A stretch of 10,734 bases of DNA from Ruminococcaceae bacterium UBA6842 (GTDB lineage: Bacteria; Bacillota; Clostridia; Oscillospirales; Acutalibacteraceae), in the NCBI GenBank assembly GCA_002451855.1, contig DKDS01000023.1, forward strand, positions 28,017 to 38,750, given 5' to 3'. Under the pieces are notes generated by a model. The model was not told where the DNA came from. It made no database searches and saw only the letters and a list, made by a program, of their open reading frames with translations. Shown piece by piece: positions 1 through 8,300 of the stretch. A program made the position numbers and the translations under genes. How positions within the stretch are numbered: the first letter of the stretch is position 1; each line of letters starts with the position of its first letter.

Positions 1-3000
1 GTCACAGGTTTTCTGTCCGGTGTGTAAACATTAGCATGTATGGCTCCGTTTGGAACGTAAATATTGTTTTCAGAGGTTATGGTGTTACTTTCCGTATCGG
101 AAATCACCTTAACGGTAAGCTTATCCAAATGTTTCAGTTTGGCAGTATAACCGGTGTAACAAAGGCTGCCGTCCGCACCCACGATATAGAGATCATAGTC
201 GCCCTCCGCAACATCCTTAAAAATGAATCTGCCGTTCGAATCGGTGTGGGTTGTATATTTTGTTTCGCCCTCAAGCACTAATTCCGCACCGGAAATCGGA
301 TTGCCTTTTTGGTTGACAAGAACACCTGAAAGCTGACAATGGGTTTCTATATCCTCCGAGCTCCACCATATTCCGTCATTGAAACGACTGTCATTATCAA
401 AAGGAATAGTTTTTTCAAGATCAAAGGGCATAACCTCGATATAGCCGTTATCATTAGTATAACTGCTCAATCCATAACCCAGCTTACCGGGCCAAAATTG
501 ATCATAGCACCAAATCCAATTATTCAGTCCGTCGGAAAAATTACCGTTCTCGAACAGATTTCTTTTTTGCGGATCCGCTTTGTCATAAAGCTTGAAATCA
601 AACGCATAAAAGCTTTCACTGGCATCAACACGGATACTGAACTGAACATTAATGCTTAAATCTTCAGGCATTGTAAGCTCAAATCGGGCGGTTTTATTAT
701 TCTCATAGTTTTCATCAACAACGGTTTCCTTAGCATATGCGCCGTTAATGAACGGAGTCGTCTCACCGTATTCCGAAACGCTGACACGCATACCGAATTT
801 TGTTACTGCGGAATACTCTAAAATATAAGTATGACCCGGTTTGATTATATTCACAAAGCGCTGGTTCAAACCGCTGTAACCGGTTCCGTTAACCACATAA
901 ATCATGTTGCGGTTGCCCGTAAATTCCCCATCCGGTATTTTAAACTTGGAAGCGTCATATCTTTCGACATTTACCTTAAAATCACCGGACTTGTATTCAA
1001 GACTGCCATCCTTGGGAATACCATACCAGTTTTCTATCCAATTATTAAGACCGTCGGTAAAATCAGCATTTTTAATAATATTGACATCCGGCTTATCTAC
1101 ATCATAGAGATTGGGTTCGGCGATATACATCTCAGCTCTCTCTTGCGGATAAATTGCCAAAAAATATTCTCCGCTTTCGGAATCATGGGTAAAACTAAAT
1201 GTATAATCATAAATTCCGTTATCCGCTAACTCCCAGTCAATCTTGCGATTATCCTTAAAGTGTGTAGATTTAACATATACATACCTGCGGTTATTTGAAT
1301 CTATTTGTTCCACCTTGCGAATAGCAACATAATACAGGGTGCTCTTACGCTCGGCTGAAATCTTAACCTTAAATTTATAGCTCTTGCCTTTTTCTAAATG
1401 AACATTTTGTCCCCATGTATAATCCTTATCTGAGGCATTTGAGATATGCATCATCTTTGAACCGTAAATTACACCGTTAATATCACTGGAAACATCGTAA
1501 ACTCCCGCCGGAACAGTTAAAATACCGTTTACCGATGCAATCTTTTCTCCGTTTGCGCGGTTAGTTGCATAAACCTCGCCCGTGCTAACCACTTTAAATA
1601 CACCTTCGGTATCGGTGACTTGAAGCATAGCTCCCGAAAGATCGGTGTACATAACAAATACACCGTCTTTGGCATCGGCGTTTATAACGGCATCATCAAT
1701 CGGGAAGGTCTTTTTAATGCCGTTATTTAAAACAATCTGCAGTGCGCCGTTAAAGGTCGGCTTTGAGGAATTGTCAAAACCGAATACGCTGTTCAGTCTT
1801 GCTCCGTTAACAGTAATGTTAACATCACCGTTATAAACGGTTTTTCCTCTGAACGCGATTCCGTGAATATAGTTGTTTCCGTTCAGTGTAATATCCGCAC
1901 CGCCGGATGTGATTTCCTTATTGGACTTAGAAGCATTTGTACCTATTCTGAACATATAGGATTTCCATTGTTCACTGCCGACATTTTCAATATTGACGAC
2001 ATCCTTCTTGTCGGTACTGCTTGTAGGACCGATAAAAATCGTACCGTTAACGCCGTTTGAGGTAATATTCTTAATATTGACCGTATTACCCTCAGTATTG
2101 AAATAAAGTTCATTCTGAGGCCTGCTGCTTGCCATATTACTATCAATTATAACATTACAGATAGTAAGCTCACCGTTGGCGGATATACCGTTAGCCGACC
2201 AGCCTGTGTAAGGAATGAGTGTTCCCAAATCATTATTATCCGCCGAAGTAATTGTAACTGACTTCGTATGCGGATAGGTAGTAAGCTCTACTCTTCCCTC
2301 AATATAAATTGTACCGCTTTCCGAAGTTGAAAGCTCAAGCTGTCTCATAGCCTCTTTAACGGTTTTGAACGGATCTTCCTTAGTACCCGAATTATCATCG
2401 TTACCTGTTTCGGAAACATAATACGCATTATTGTTGTGCCTTGTAAAAGTTTCCTGATTATAAGCAGTCAGCTCGACTGATAATCCGTCGTATTTTAAGG
2501 TGTTATAAAATTCACTGCCGTCATACTTGGTTGCTGTAACGCTTGCGGCAGGGTTGGAAGCATGAACATTATACTTTGCACTCCAATCATCGCTCAAACC
2601 TTCGCTGAAGGATGCATTTTTAAGAAGATTTTTGTCAGGGTTGGAATTTTCAACAAGTGACATATCTGCCACAAAAAAATCCGCCTCTTGTTTTTCACGA
2701 ATACCGAATCCGAACTGACAGATTTCGGTTGCCTGTTCATATGTAAACTCGTATGTGTACTCAAAAAGATTGTCGTCTAACTTTTTCAGAATCAGAGGCT
2801 TAACTGCGCTTCCCACAGAACCGTGCGTACTGTTATACCAAGTGGCAAGATTATTATTTTTAATCTTGCGGACACCTAAATAAAATGAATCATTTTCCGT
2901 GCCGGTAAAGGTTCCTTTTTTAACAAACAGCTTTAATTTTGCCGTATAGGTCTTGCCCTGCACAAACTCAAGTCTCTGACCCCAGTCGTCATCACCGTCA

Positions 3001-4763
3001 GAAACAATATGCATCATTTGCGCATCGGTTATAGGCAAGGATTTGATATATGTAACATCATATTGACCTTCCGGTACAACCAATTTGCCGTCCTTTCCGG
3101 AATATATAACTTCATTGGTAGCTAAATTGGTAGCCTTGGCATAATATACCGTGTTGCCGTCATACTTAACCTTAAATGTACCCTTGTCAGCGGTAGGCTC
3201 CAATCTTCCTCCGGTGTTATCGCTGTACATATACCATTCTCCGCCTTCCGCAGAGATATTATCCTTAATATCGGTACGCATTACAAATCGGTTGAGTCTT
3301 CCCTCCGGATTATATTTGGCATTATTATTAAGAATAAGAGTGAAGGCTCCCTTAATATCAGGCTTTACAGAATTATTCTCCAAACCGAAATCGTAAACGC
3401 ACCCGCTGTTAAAGGTTATATTTACATTTCCGTTAAATGTACTCTTCTTATTATGAAACATAAGACGGTACAGATAAGAATCCGTGATTGTAAGGTCTAA
3501 TCCTCCGCCTGAAACACTTGCGTTTTGACCGGGATCTCCGCCGATATAGAATTTAACTGAACGATTCTTATTTTCACCCAATCCGTCAAGTTTCACAACG
3601 CTGACTCTATCTGAATCAGCCGACGGACCCATACGCAAGCCCACCGGAACGAGCGATTCATTGCCATAATTTTCCGGAACGGTAATATTCTTAAAAGTAA
3701 CCTCATAACCGTCGGTTACCATATAGAACGATTTGCCTATTATAAGTTTTTCAAAATTTACAGGTCCCTGAGGCGAACAACCCAAGGACTCGCCCAATAC
3801 CGATAAATTATCAGGATCGCTTGAAGTGACGGTTATGGGTTTTGTGTGGGGAGCAGAAGTGAAATTATTATTCGCACCAATCAGCTTAACCGTACCGGAT
3901 GAAATATTATCATTTGATTGTATTACAGATATTGCTTTGCTAATGTATTTAAACGGATCAAGAGGACCGCCTGTTACACCTGAATTGTCGCTGCCGTTTG
4001 TTCTGTCAACAAAATAGACATTTTTCTTAAACATGTCTTCTATATAATCAATAACCTTAACCGACAATTTATCCGTTGCATTTTCGATTGTCACACCGTT
4101 GTTATGACAGCCTGTAAACTCTATTATGTTATTCTGACTGTCCTTAATTATACGGTGGTCTCTGTTGGCAAAATTTAATTCCTTGGCATAATTTGTGTGT
4201 AACCAATTATTAGAAATTCCCGATGAAAAATCCGTGTTTTTTAAGAGATTATCTTTACCCGTACCTTCCGTAAGCTTTAAATCGTACAGATAAAACTTTG
4301 TTTCGGTATTATCGTTGAAGCTTGTGTTTACGCACATTAGATACTGCGTTGGGTCGCTGTCTTTGACAGAAAATGTATATGAATAAGAATAATATTCTGC
4401 ATCAACTATTGTATTGCTGTCGCCGTTTACGAATTTATTGTTGTTATAAGCGTTATTTGCGCTGTTGAAGCTTCTGAAACCGATTTTAATATTATCAGAA
4501 GCGGAATTGCCTGCAAATTTGCCCTTTACAGAACGAAGCTTGTAGGTAAATGTATATGTTTTCCCTTGTGCCAATGTAATTTTTTGACCGAATACACTGT
4601 CTCCCATAGTAGAGATTTCCAGCATTTTTTCGCCTTCCCCTGCCTGAGCCGAAGAAGGAAAACCGATAGTTAAAAACGAAGAAATTATCAAACAAATCGA
4701 AACCAACAATGCGGTAATGCGATTTTTTTGCTTGTCAGAACCAAATTTAAATTTATTATGCAT
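1..4763 (-). CDS. Giant secreted modular protein A (beta-helix and jelly-roll repeats), C-terminus beyond the window
   Basis: The frame is open from ATG at 4763-4761 to the window edge: 1587 codons with no stop. An in-frame TAG directly precedes the ATG, which fixes the start; AAAGGA lies 10 bases upstream. Residues 1-41 form a signal peptide (Lys/Arg-rich start, hydrophobic stretch about 16-35, AxA-type cleavage after S-A-Q-A). Then come four related jelly-roll-like units (about 45-187, 583-727, 1104-1242, 1287-1416), each ending in N-x-x-F-x-x-G-x-x-x-W. Two beta-helix modules (about 249-577, 780-1098) sit between the first three. Residues about 1475-1556 resemble a carboxypeptidase-regulatory/CnaB-like sandwich. 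No catalytic motif was recognised. The role is inferred to be extracellular carbohydrate binding or adhesion; enzymatic activity of the beta-helices (lyase-like) cannot be excluded. It lies 164 bases downstream of protein B and shares its beta-helix module. The surface anchor, if any, is outside the window. Confidence 0.9.
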   Translation of the reverse strand, partial: MHNKFKFGSDKQKNRITALLVSICLIISSFLTIGFPSSAQAGEGEKMLEISTMGDSVFGQKITLAQGKTYTFTYKLRSVKGKFAGNSASDNIKIGFRSFNSANNAYNNNKFVNGDSNTIVDAEYYSYSYTFSVKDSDPTQYLMCVNTSFNDNTETKFYLYDLKLTEGTGKDNLLKNTDFSSGISNNWLHTNYAKELNFANRDHRIIKDSQNNIIEFTGCHNNGVTIENATDKLSVKVIDYIEDMFKKNVYFVDRTNGSDNSGVTGGPLDPFKYISKAISVIQSNDNISSGTVKLIGANNNFTSAPHTKPITVTSSDPDNLSVLGESLGCSPQGPVNFEKLIIGKSFYMVTDGYEVTFKNITVPENYGNESLVPVGLRMGPSADSDRVSVVKLDGLGENKNRSVKFYIGGDPGQNASVSGGGLDLTITDSYLYRLMFHNKKSTFNGNVNITFNSGCVYDFGLENNSVKPDIKGAFTLILNNNAKYNPEGRLNRFVMRTDIKDNISAEGGEWYMYSDNTGGRLEPTADKGTFKVKYDGNTVYYAKATNLATNEVIYSGKDGKLVVPEGQYDVTYIKSLPITDAQMMHIVSDGDDDWGQRLEFVQGKTYTAKLKLFVKKGTFTGTENDSFYLGVRKIKNNNLATWYNSTHGSVGSAVKPLILKKLDDNLFEYTYEFTYEQATEICQFGFGIREKQEADFFVADMSLVENSNPDKNLLKNASFSEGLSDDWSAKYNVHASNPAASVTATKYDGSEFYNTLKYDGLSVELTAYNQETFTRHNNNAYYVSETGNDDNSGTKEDPFKTVKEAMRQLELSTSESGTIYIEGRVELTTYPHTKSVTITSADNNDLGTLIPYTGWSANGISANGELTICNVIIDSNMASSRPQNELYFNTEGNTVNIKNITSNGVNGTIFIGPTSSTDKKDVVNIENVGSEQWKSYMFRIGTNASKSNKEITSGGADITLNGNNYIHGIAFRGKTVYNGDVNITVNGARLNSVFGFDNSSKPTFNGALQIVLNNGIKKTFPIDDAVINADAKDGVFVMYTDLSGAMLQVTDTEGVFKVVSTGEVYATNRANGEKIASVNGILTVPAGVYDVSSDINGVIYGSKMMHISNASDKDYTWGQNVHLEKGKSYKFKVKISAERKSTLYYVAIRKVEQIDSNNRRYVYVKSTHFKDNRKIDWELADNGIYDYTFSFTHDSESGEYFLAIYPQERAEMYIAEPNLYDVDKPDVNIIKNADFTDGLNNWIENWYGIPKDGSLEYKSGDFKVNVERYDASKFKIPDGEFTGNRNMIYVVNGTGYSGLNQRFVNIIKPGHTYILEYSAVTKFGMRVSVSEYGETTPFINGAYAKETVVDENYENNKTARFELTMPEDLSINVQFSIRVDASESFYAFDFKLYDKADPQKRNLFENGNFSDGLNNWIWCYDQFWPGKLGYGLSSYTNDNGYIEVMPFDLEKTIPFDNDSRFNDGIWWSSEDIETHCQLSGVLVNQKGNPISGAELVLEGETKYTTHTDSNGRFIFKDVAEGDYDLYIVGADGSLCYTGYTAKLKHLDKLTVKVISDTESNTITSENNIYVPNGAIHANVYTPDRKPV
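96..341 (-). other. Carboxypeptidase-regulatory-like (CnaB-like) domain in protein A
   Basis: Residues about 1475-1556 of protein A show the usual pattern of this seven-stranded beta-sandwich: L-S-G-V-L-V-x-x-x-G-N-P-I-S-G-A-E-L, then T-x-T-D-S-N-G-R-F-I-F-K-D-V and G-D-Y-D-L-Y-I. Such domains (Pfam CarboxypepD_reg-like) usually act as rigid spacers or binding modules in secreted proteins. The two ends are approximate. Confidence 0.75.
516..905 (-). repeat. Jelly-roll-like unit 4 of protein A
   Basis: Residues about 1287-1416. It has the G-x-N-Q-R-F ... K-P-G-H-T-Y strand pair, followed by F-Y-A-F-D-F-K-L-Y and the closing N-L-F-E-N-G-N-F-S-D-G-L-N-N-W. It is the most diverged of the four and resembles CBM4/9-type carbohydrate-binding modules in layout. 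No beta-helix module follows it; the CnaB-like domain does. Binding of a glycan is inferred from the fold style only. Confidence 0.55.
1038..1454 (-). repeat. Jelly-roll-like unit 3 of protein A
   Basis: Residues about 1104-1242. It opens with M-M-H-I-S and W-G-Q-N-V-H-L-x-x-G-K-S-Y, and closes with N-I-I-K-N-A-D-F-T-D-G-L-N-N-W. It matches unit 2 closely in the opening motif and follows the second beta-helix module directly. The family looks CBM4/9-like; the ligand is unknown. Confidence 0.6.
1470..2426 (-). repeat. Shared beta-helix module, second copy in protein A
   Basis: Residues about 780-1098. The entry motif Y-Y-V-S-E-T-G-N-D-D-N-S-G-T is followed by D-P-F-K-T-V and a short helix. 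The body then has regular short strands rich in Asn, Gly, Ile and Val, as in right-handed parallel beta-helices. The signature Y-N-G-D-V-N-I-T-V-N-G, P-T-F-N-G-A-L-Q-I-V-L-N-N and closing G-V-F-K-V ... Y-D-V match the copies in protein B. The start resembles the DUF1565/pectate-lyase-like superfamily, but no catalytic residues were identified. Confidence 0.75.
2583..3017 (-). repeat. Jelly-roll-like unit 2 of protein A
   Basis: Residues about 583-727. It opens with M-M-H-I-V-S and W-G-Q-R-L-E-F-x-x-G-K-T-Y and closes with N-L-L-K-N-A-S-F-S-E-G-L-S-D-D-W. It sits between the two beta-helix modules of protein A, so module and jelly roll alternate. A CBM4/9-like fold is inferred from strand spacing, not from a profile match. 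Confidence 0.6.
3033..4019 (-). repeat. Shared beta-helix module, first copy in protein A
   Basis: Residues about 249-577. The entry is V-Y-F-V-D-R-T-N-G-S-D-N-S-G-V, then D-P-F-K-Y-I-S-K-A-I. Further on are F-N-G-N-V-N-I-T-F-N and L-I-L-N-N-N, and the closing domain W-Y-M-Y-S-D-N ... G-T-F-K-V ... Q-Y-D-V-T-Y-I. The order and spacing agree with the two full copies in protein B, so the copies are homologous rather than merely similar in composition. Confidence 0.75.
4203..4631 (-). repeat. Jelly-roll-like unit 1 of protein A
   Basis: Residues about 45-187, starting right after the signal peptide. It opens with M-L-E-I-S and G-Q-K-I-T-L-x-x-G-K-T-Y, and closes with N-L-L-K-N-T-D-F-S-S-G-I-S-N-N-W. 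In the mature protein this would be the exposed N-terminal domain. A carbohydrate-binding role is an inference from its likeness to CBM4/9-type modules. Confidence 0.6.
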
Positions 4764-4773
4764 CTATTCCCGG

Positions 4774-4779
4774 TCCTTT
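4774..4779 (-). promoter_or_regulatory. Ribosome binding site of protein A
   Basis: AAAGGA on the minus strand lies 10 bases before the ATG at 4763. With the in-frame TAG immediately before that ATG, it decides the start. Confidence 0.6.
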
Positions 4780-4837
4780 CTTTAGAATAAACGGGGTAAA
4801 TATTAACTATTTCTTCTGCATTTAAACAAGATGCTTC

Positions 4838-4855
4838 CAACACAAGCCTGTGTTG
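4838..4855 (-). other. Small stem-loop in the gap between proteins B and A
   Basis: A 7-base inverted repeat (CAACACA / TGTGTTG) has a 4-base loop. ATGC and GCAT at 4831-4834 and 4860-4863 could extend it across a short internal loop. On the minus strand it is followed by GAAGCATCTTGTTT, a weak T-rich stretch, so it may be part of a leaky terminator. No function is shown. Confidence 0.35.
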
Positions 4856-4875
4856 TATTGCATTACGCTTTTCTG

Positions 4876-4903
4876 CGGGAGGCGGAATTCAATCCGCCTC
4901 CCG
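4876..4903 (-). terminator. Strong GC-rich stem-loop after the stop of protein B, terminator-like
   Basis: An 11-bp perfect stem (CGGGAGGCGGA / TCCGCCTCCCG) with a 6-base loop begins about 25 bases past the TAG of protein B. On the minus strand it is followed by CAGAAAAGCG, with no run of T, so it is not a canonical Rho-independent terminator for that strand. It may instead protect the 3' end of the upstream message or reduce read-through into protein A. The T-rich side faces the plus strand, where no gene is seen. Confidence 0.5.
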
Positions 4904-4927
4904 TTGATTGGTTTTAGCTTAAAAACA

Positions 4928-5314
4928 CTATTTTTTTTCGTAAGTTACTGTATCGTCGACAGTACCCACCTTGGCTGCAAAAACATCTTTGTCTAAAACA
5001 GAACTTATATTGATATTCTTAAATGTAATACCAAAACCTTCTGTTATAGTATTTGTGAACTTCTCTGTAAATACCAGATTAAACTTTTTACTGCTGTCAT
5101 AACTTTCGATGGTGATCTTTGACAGTATATCTTTGTTGCTCGGAGTAAATATCGTAGCATTGTCAACATCTAAGGAATCGTATTTACCGTCATTATACAG
5201 TTTAATTGTTCCGCCGCCCTCGCCGAGGAATTCGGCAGCAGCCTTAAAATTCTTGCAAACCTTTGCTGCAACATCAGGAATATAACCTGTCGGGCTTACA
5301 TAAACAATCTTGTT
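4928..5314 (-). repeat. Truncated beta-helix module at the C-terminus of protein B
   Basis: Residues about 1415-1542. It begins like the full modules (I-V-Y-V-S-P-T-G, then N-F-K-A-A-A-E-F-L and G-G-G-T-I-K-L-Y), continues with I-T-I-E-S and G-F-G-I-T-F-K-N-I-N-I, and then stops after roughly 125 residues. The F-N-G-x-V-N-I-T signature and closing domain are missing. The weaker entry motif lacks the Asp/Asn cluster of the other four copies. The stop follows a run of eight A on the coding strand. Confidence 0.55.
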
Positions 5315-8300
5315 TTTACTGTCAGTATCAACATATTTGGTTACCTTTGCAAATTCATCAGTATTAGAGCATTTAAACTGTGTAACGGTGTCCTCTGTAA
5401 CCTTGTCTACGAAACGAACAGCTTTAACATAGATTTTATCATTCGAGTCAAGATCTACTGTTTGTGTACCGAAAGGACGGAAAATAAACTGCCTGATGTA
5501 GTAATCATCGTATACAAATTTTTCCGTATCCCCACTTAAATCAATAATGGCAGTCGACCAGCTGTTAGGTGTAATGTTTACATCCTTGGTCACAGTGGTA
5601 TATGCGTCCTTAATCTTATCTGCGCTGTTATGCGGATAAAACTGCCAAGTCATTGAAGAAAATGCTTTCTTTCCGGAAGCTGAATCGTGTTTATAATAGT
5701 AATCTATTATCATATAGCTATGAGTCTTAACATTGGTAGAGCCCACCGGAAGCATACTGTTGTACAACGCCGGAGAGTTCGGAGCAAAAGATGTACTGTT
5801 AAGACCTATTTCATAAACATTAGAGTAACCGTCAAAGCTTGTTGATCTCTTTGTCTCGCAGTAATCATGACCGGTCATTGCCAAATTTTCCGCGATTGCA
5901 TACTCGTAACCGAATTTATCCTCTACAACCACAATGTTATTTTTATCCGGATAATCGGCAACCGGTAAAATAGGCGAATTTGTTTCTTCGTATGTATTAT
6001 TGCTGTTTACATAAATATATCTGAATTCGCCGGTGCCTCCGACAAGCTTGCAAACCACAAGCCATTCCTTATCTGTCGATGCGGATAGACCCGCTTTCTT
6101 AAGATCGGCTGCTGTAAATGCCTCGCTTGAGCCCGAATAAGCACCGTTTTGATACTCAAGAACTATTTGACCCTCAAGCTTTAATTCGTTATTATCATCG
6201 GGATCATAAATCTTATACTCCAAAACGCCGGTCAAGCCCCTTGTTTTATAAAAAGCCAAAGCATTACCCTTAAATTTAAAGCCAAAATGAGCATTAAGAG
6301 AACCGGATACCAAAGCGCCTGTCTGTGTTCCGAAATCAGTTGTCCCCGCTTCGGATTTTTTCAGTTCCCAACCTGTGTAGCTGCCATCAACATCATCAAA
6401 TCCGGCCTCAACGAAGTCAACATATTTACCGTAAAGCTTCAGCTCATCGTCAGACACGAATGTTTCCTTATTTGCATAGCTGAGATCGTACGGATTATAT
6501 TGATTGAAAATGTTTTTTCCGTAAAGCTCGTCATTCAACTGACCAATGATATAATCCGCATAAACCTTATATCCTGCGGCTGTAGGATGAACAACATCGG
6601 TAAAGTATTTGCGCCATACACTGTCACTGATACTGGCAGGCTTATTATCGCCGTAATCATTCATTACTACGCGCCACATTTCTTTACCTATATCAATCCA
6701 GTAGATGCCGTAATGGTCGGCAACCTCCTGCTGATAATTTCTGCGGGCAAAGCTGTTGGTTTGCCAATTATTTCTTCTATCAAAGTCGGTAGTGAATATA
6801 GCTATTATCTGCATATTAGGATTGGCGCTGTACGCTTGCTGGATAAGGGATTCATAATTCCTCTGTGTCTGTTCCTTAGTCAATGCATCGTATTCATCAT
6901 TAATAGCAAATTCAATAAACAGAACATCAAGCTTTTCTAACGGAAGGTCATTACTCATACGATAAGAACCGTGGAAGCTTCCCGTTGCGCCTACCGAAGC
7001 ATCATGTTCCTCAACCTTAACCTTTTGGCTAAACTGATCTCTGAGCCATCTTCTTACAATAGCTCTCCAAGAAAGATATTCTCTGTCGGTATCAACTCCT
7101 GCTCCGTAGGTTACGGAACCGCCGATAAAGCCGACATCCAACTGATCCTGCTGCTGAACGGCAGCGGCTAAATTTTGAAGCTTAGAGGTTTGCGGTTTGG
7201 CAATTTCTTTCACATCAATGCCTAACAAATAGTTTCTTAAAATTATTAAATCAGCCTCATCAACGCTTCCGTAGCCGTTAATATCAGCAGTAGATGTAAT
7301 TTCCATCTGACCGTTTATCATCATATTTACAGAGACTAAGTCCCTGATGTCAATGCTAAAATCTCCGTTAGCATCGCCTTTGTTTGCCCAAAAATCATCG
7401 GGAGAAATATATGTTACCTCGTACTCGCCGTTTCCCGGAACGGTCAAATACCCATTTTCTGATAAATAACGGGTGTTATAGTTTTCAGCGCTCTTGTCGC
7501 CCACTTTATAAGCAACCGCAATTTTGTCTCCGTCGCCCACAACCTTGAACTTACCGGGTGTTTCGGTTAATTCGAGGCTATATCCCGGCGTATCATCACT
7601 GTAAACTATCCATTTACCATCGGTAGGCTTAATGTCATTTTTAACAGTATCCGCTATATGATAGGATGTTACGGTGTTATTGTTCAAAAGAATTTGCATG
7701 GCACCGTTAACAGTAGGAGCATTATGACCGCCGTCAAGTCCCATTTCACCCTTAAGTGTACCGCCGTTGACAGTAATATTAACATTACCGTTAAAGGTGT
7801 TTTGTTTGAAGAGTACGCTGTTCAAATAAACATTTTTGCCGACGGTCATATCAATACCGCCAAAGGTTTTATCTTTACCGTTACCCAAACGAACCAAAAC
7901 GCCGCCGTTGTAGCTGCCGTCCTTATCTAATACATTTTCTTCAAATACAAGTGTATTGGTAGCCCCATCGCTTAAATAAGCATCGCCCATAAATACAGTT
8001 TGGGGAATTACACCGTTTGCCCATGTTACATCTTTGAAAATTACCTTTCGGCCGTTAACATTAATATTGAATTTGGTCTGAAGCTCGACACCGGTAATTA
8101 TCGTCTCGCCCTTTGCACGGAAATTTTCAGCTTGCAGTTTAGCAGTTGTTCCGGACTTGGAAGTTATTGTAACCGGTATTGAATGTTTAAAAGTAGCGCT
8201 GTCGCTTCTTGCGGTGTCCAAATTATATACAGCGCCGTCTGCACCGCCGTCAAGATAAATTGTACCCGATTTGAGCGAACTGTTATTTACAATAGTATTA

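Noticed and set aside
36..1229. Plus-strand open frames of 81, 106 and 132 residues
   Set aside because: They overlap the continuous minus-strand frame of protein A, lack ribosome sites and have compositions typical of antisense shadows.
1943..2146. Minus-strand 67-residue frame within protein A
   Set aside because: It is an alternative frame inside the second beta-helix module; the real frame there carries the module landmarks without interruption.
4928..4938. Proteins A and B as one gene split by a frameshift in the A8 run
   Set aside because: Both alternative frames end within about 30 codons, and protein A has its own ribosome site, an in-frame stop before its ATG and a complete signal peptide.
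6287..6940. 217-residue plus-strand open frame opposite the esterase domain
   Set aside because: It lies wholly antisense to well-conserved coding sequence with all SGNH motifs, has no Shine-Dalgarno site before its ATG, and its product shows no family pattern.
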